Assembly: GCA_045546615.1 (NCBI GenBank)
Contig: JAZQDD010000011.1
Span: 1 to 33,306, forward strand
Direction of reading: 5' to 3'
DNA: 33,306 bases
From: CAG-390 sp045546615
GTDB taxonomy: Bacteria; Bacillota; Clostridia; Oscillospirales; CAG-272
In this document: in pieces, positions 31,241 through 33,306 of the stretch
How the letters are laid out: every line of letters starts with the position of its first letter
Numbering within the stretch: position 1 is the first letter of the stretch
Translations under genes and position numbers: made by a program
The notes under the pieces: generated by a model
The model's input: the letters and a program-made list of their open reading frames with translations, nothing else
The model's database searches: none
What the model was told of the DNA's origin: nothing

Positions 31241-31608
31241 TAGCCGAGTTCCTCAACGGTGGTTTTGTAATATTTTTCCTGAAAATCTATTGCCGCCGCC
31301 ATTTCCTCTACGGTGAAGCTCATACCGACGGGGGCGCCGATGAGCTTGTCCTCAACGTCATTTTCGCGGTGAGCGATGCCGATGATGCGGCAGGTGTATT
31401 CCGTAACGGGAGTGGAAACGCCGAGAAGATAAACGTCAAGCTCCTCGCCGTCACCGCCGAGAACACCGGGGATATATCCGTAGTTTATGGGATAACACAG
31501 CGAGTATTTTTCTTTATGATGAACGTATCCTATCGGTCTGTCAATGCCAATGGTAACAGTCTTGCCGAGATACCCGCGGACAAGCGCTTTTCTTTCTTCA
31601 AAGGTCAC
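31240..31608 (-). CDS. Short, divergent inorganic pyrophosphatase-family protein
   Basis: A 122-residue protein matching soluble family I pyrophosphatase: CYPINYGYIPGVLGGDGEEL followed by DVYLLG (near residues 39-64), RIIGIAHRENDVEDKLIGAP (near residues 74-93) and FQEKYYKTTVEELG at the end. It is much shorter than the roughly 170-residue bacterial enzymes, stopping soon after the YYK segment. The metal-site signature D-x-D-P-x-D appears as D-G-E-E-L-D, and by hand alignment other metal aspartates are also altered (D102-equivalent to Glu). It may be a weak or altered phosphohydrolase; I would not assume normal activity. GTG start with GGAGG eight bases upstream; first gene of the ppa-like/uvrB/uvrA unit, with the stop overlapping uvrB. 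Confidence 0.75.
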   Translation of the reverse strand: MTFEERKALVRGYLGKTVTIGIDRPIGYVHHKEKYSLCYPINYGYIPGVLGGDGEELDVYLLGVSTPVTEYTCRIIGIAHRENDVEDKLIGAPVGMSFTVEEMAAAIDFQEKYYKTTVEELG

Positions 31609-31643
31609 TTTTTTATCCTCCGTTTACGAGCCTATTCATAATT

Positions 31644-31673
31644 ATTATATCACAAAATAAAAGTATATGTAAA
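31644..31673 (-). promoter_or_regulatory. Promoter of the pyrophosphatase-like/uvrB/uvrA operon
   Basis: Minus strand: TTTACA (plus-strand 31668-31673), an 18-base spacer and TATAAT (31644-31649), about 35 bases before the GTG start. I see no GAAC-N4-GTTC LexA site around it. Confidence 0.7.
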
Positions 31674-31684
31674 TAGATATAAAG

Positions 31685-31713
31685 AAAAAACACGGCTCAC
31701 AGCCGTGCTTTTT
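31685..31713 (-). terminator. Terminator after the VanZ-family gene
   Basis: Read on the minus strand: AAAAAGCACGGCT, a GTG loop and AGCCGTGTTTTTT, a stem of about 13 bases ending in T. It contains the last codons and stop of the VanZ-family gene. Plus-strand bases 31691-31697 and 31701-31707 form its GC core. Confidence 0.9.
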
Positions 31714-32272
31714 GAAATTTATCGACGTGTAGCTTGGGATAGCGCAAAAGAAGCGATGCAAGTGCCGCGCCGAGCGCAACACCGAAAAAGTTTAAGATAA
31801 TATCGTCAATATCCGTTGCGCGCGGCGGGATACATATCTGAATGATCTCGATACTGCCCGAAAGGATGAGACCGAAAAGCGCGCTCTGCCACAGACGGCG
31901 GCACATCGTAAGACGGTGGAGAAAGCCAAGAGGAAGAAACAGCAGGATATTGCCGAGAATGTTCACTGTTAGAAAATATCTGAAATCCTCACCGCTCATT
32001 TTTGACAGCCGTGAGAAAACTTTGAACGGTATTATATTTACCGTTTCGCGGCTCAATTCGGGCGCGGAAAAGCTGATGGAGTAGATGCTTCCGTCGAGCG
32101 TGAGCGTTTGCGAAAGAATGGCAACGAGAAAGAGGTAAAACAGGAAAAGCGAACCCTCTCTTGCGAGAGTAGTGTCCTTTCTGACAGTAAGCCCTCTGAC
32201 TCCAATGTAGATTAGCGAAAAAATCAGCGCAAAGGGAAGTATCTTTTCACAGTATGAGAGAATATAACTCAC
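31697..32272 (-). CDS. VanZ-family membrane protein
   Basis: A 191-residue polytopic protein with about five hydrophobic helices (near 10-28, 42-60, 103-122, 128-147 and 160-178). The family signatures are the NILGNILLFLPLGFLHRL stretch near residue 104 and the PPRATDIDDIILNFFGVALG stretch near residue 150. VanZ in enterococci gives low-level teicoplanin resistance, but VanZ-like proteins are common in Firmicutes and mostly of unknown role, so this is not evidence of glycopeptide resistance. GTG start with GAGG seven bases upstream. It is 12 bases downstream of the membrane protein gene and closed by the terminator above. Confidence 0.87.
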   Translation of the reverse strand: MSYILSYCEKILPFALIFSLIYIGVRGLTVRKDTTLAREGSLFLFYLFLVAILSQTLTLDGSIYSISFSAPELSRETVNIIPFKVFSRLSKMSGEDFRYFLTVNILGNILLFLPLGFLHRLTMCRRLWQSALFGLILSGSIEIIQICIPPRATDIDDIILNFFGVALGAALASLLLRYPKLHVDKFQKARL

Positions 32273-32284
32273 AAGAATACCTCG

Positions 32285-33157
32285 TTATTCGCCATCGGCG
32301 TTATCGGAGAACACAACGCCAAAGGCGTCGGACAGGTCGGCAACAGGCCGTGCGGGAGCGCGCTTTAGCGGGTCGTAAATGAATGCGCGGCAGATGTGGT
32401 CGGCATCGACGATACCTTTTTTGTCGCAGAGTATGTTGTTTCCGTCACCGTAAAGCGGACGTGCAAACTCGCAATACGCACAGCAACGGTCTATCTGCAC
32501 ACCGCACTCCCGCAAGTCCTTTTTTTCCTCATCTTCCGCATCGGCAAGCGCCTTTATGCGGCGGCGGGAAATGTCATCGCGGCGTATCTCCTCGGGCTTT
32601 TTATTGGCAAGGAAGCAAAGGAAATAGGCAATAAGGAAAAGTACAAGGAGAGAAACGGATACAAACTCAATGCCCGAATTTGAAACGGCAGAAGGCAGGA
32701 AAGCAAGGAAGGGAATGCGGTGGATCGCGGTACACGTTCCGTCTGCCGCGGCGCAAGCACAAGCCCCCGCCTCTGCAAAACAAACGGCTATTGCCGATAA
32801 AATGATGAGGATTGCGGTGACGGTAAGGCTTACGATGATCCCTCTTTTGCGCATGATACCGATACCGCAGATGAGAACGCAAAGTTCAAGATAAATCATC
32901 CCCGCCGCGACGGAGAGCATAAATCCTACAAGGTCGTATCTTAAGATATGCAAGGATTTTGCGATAAATTCAAAAAGAAACACGGCGCATACCACGTATA
33001 CGGCTGACGATACGAAAAAGGTTATTAATTTTTTTATTCCAGACGCGCGTCTGAGGCAGATAAATACCGCAATCGCGGCAAGAATTGGGAACAATACGGC
33101 GCAAACGGCGTTCCATACCGAATACGGCAGTCCGAGTTGAGACAAATATATACCCAT
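32285..33157 (-). CDS. Uncharacterised membrane protein with C-terminal cysteine cluster
   Basis: A 290-residue protein of unknown function. The first 190 residues carry about five or six hydrophobic helices, with a Cys/Ala-rich extracytoplasmic-looking loop (FAEAGACACAAADGTC near residue 128). The remaining part is charged (ISRRRIKALADAEDEEKK) and ends in a cysteine cluster: CCAYCEFARPL near residue 224, LCDKKGIVDADHICRAF near residue 242, and YDPLKRAP. The C-x2-C ... C ... C-R-x-F-x-YDPLKR pattern, which I have the impression recurs in short clostridial proteins, looks like a small zinc- or metal-binding domain. AAAGGAA lies upstream of the ATG and a consensus promoter precedes it; it forms a two-gene unit with the VanZ-family gene. 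Confidence 0.75.
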   Translation of the reverse strand: MGIYLSQLGLPYSVWNAVCAVLFPILAAIAVFICLRRASGIKKLITFFVSSAVYVVCAVFLFEFIAKSLHILRYDLVGFMLSVAAGMIYLELCVLICGIGIMRKRGIIVSLTVTAILIILSAIAVCFAEAGACACAAADGTCTAIHRIPFLAFLPSAVSNSGIEFVSVSLLVLFLIAYFLCFLANKKPEEIRRDDISRRRIKALADAEDEEKKDLRECGVQIDRCCAYCEFARPLYGDGNNILCDKKGIVDADHICRAFIYDPLKRAPARPVADLSDAFGVVFSDNADGE

Positions 33158-33204
33158 TTTATTTATTCCTTTGCTTGAATTTAAGCATTTTATTTTACTT
33201 GTTC

Positions 33205-33233
33205 ATTATAACAAATAATGCGCCGAGTGTCAA
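33205..33233 (-). promoter_or_regulatory. Promoter of the cysteine-cluster membrane protein gene
   Basis: Minus strand: TTGACA (plus-strand 33228-33233), a 17-base spacer, TATAAT (33205-33210); both elements match consensus perfectly. It reads into the 290-residue membrane protein and the VanZ-family gene. Confidence 0.88.
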
Positions 33234-33238
33234 GATTT

Positions 33239-33306
33239 TTACAATATTCGCACAAAAAACAAAACTGCACAGGCGAGGGCGGCGGCAATCGCGGATTGCG
33301 CAAGCT
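33239..33306 (-). CDS. C-terminal tail of a minus-strand gene cut by the window edge
   Basis: One minus-strand frame reads from the right edge as LAQSAIAAALACAVLFFVRIL and then TAA (33239-33241). The run looks like a terminal membrane helix, and codon use resembles the neighbours, so it may be the end of an upstream membrane-protein gene. Only 21 residues are visible; the other frames are less protein-like. No terminator separates it from the next promoter. Confidence 0.35.
   Translation of the reverse strand, partial: LAQSAIAAALACAVLFFVRIL

Noticed and set aside
31697..32272. VanZ as a glycopeptide-resistance gene
   Set aside because: No vanH, vanA, vanX, vanR or vanS genes are nearby, and VanZ-like proteins are widespread without resistance.
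1..33306. CRISPR array, transposon, prophage, tRNA or rRNA
   Set aside because: No regularly spaced repeats, transposase or integrase motifs, attachment-like duplications, or cloverleaf or rRNA sequences were seen in either strand.

Overview
The window looks like ordinary chromosome from a Gram-positive, Clostridia-like bacterium (Bacillota), probably uncultured. The grounds are strong AGGAG-type ribosome binding sites, TTG and GTG starts, TTGACA-17-TATAAT promoters, a HisZ-dependent short HisG, a TrpR-like YerC protein heading the histidine operon, a Gram-positive dcw cluster (mraZ to ftsZ with a PASTA-bearing penicillin-binding protein and DivIB) and a lipoprotein-type amino-acid ABC transporter. 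The exact genus cannot be read from the sequence. I see no phage, transposase, CRISPR array, tRNA or rRNA.

Layout, left to right. (1) 1-2181: the tail of an unknown gene, then dinB (DNA polymerase IV, minus strand) diverging from a YbaK/ProX-type tRNA-editing gene; both have readable promoters. (2) 2198-9989: a complete, tightly overlapping histidine operon, yerC(hisR-like)-hisZ-hisG-hisD-hisC-hisB-hisH-hisA-hisF-hisIE, behind one strong promoter that carries an inverted repeat, a candidate operator for the first gene. Only histinol-phosphate phosphatase is absent, so it must be encoded elsewhere. (3) 10025-11335: a single CofE-domain gene (F420-0:glutamate ligase family) with its own consensus promoter and terminator. 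(4) 11554-23966: the division and cell-wall cluster mraZ-rsmH-ftsL-PBP-murF-mraY-ftsW-murG-divIB-ftsZ. It opens with a textbook MraZ operator (three boxes at exactly 10-bp pitch). murE, murD, murC, murB and ftsA are missing. The cluster is interrupted by two structured non-coding segments: a candidate RNA with a strong terminator before the PBP gene, and two large palindromes exactly where murE usually sits. (5) 23963-26381, minus strand: a three-gene polar amino-acid ABC importer, converging on ftsZ over a shared terminator; its promoter contains an ArgR-box-like palindrome. (6) 26378-31673, minus strand: a divergent short pyrophosphatase-like gene, uvrB and uvrA, overlapping or nearly so. 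(7) 31685-33233, minus strand: a membrane protein with a C-terminal cysteine cluster and a VanZ-family protein, then at the window edge the tail of another minus-strand reading frame.

Functionally the window joins histidine synthesis, peptidoglycan precursor and septum assembly, amino-acid import and DNA repair. I did not find a convincing new multi-gene system. The least explained pieces are the non-coding RNA-like segment at about 14093-14246, the palindromes at 16530-16653, the unusually long FtsL-like protein, the Pro-Ala linker of FtsZ, and the regulator/operator pair of the his operon.
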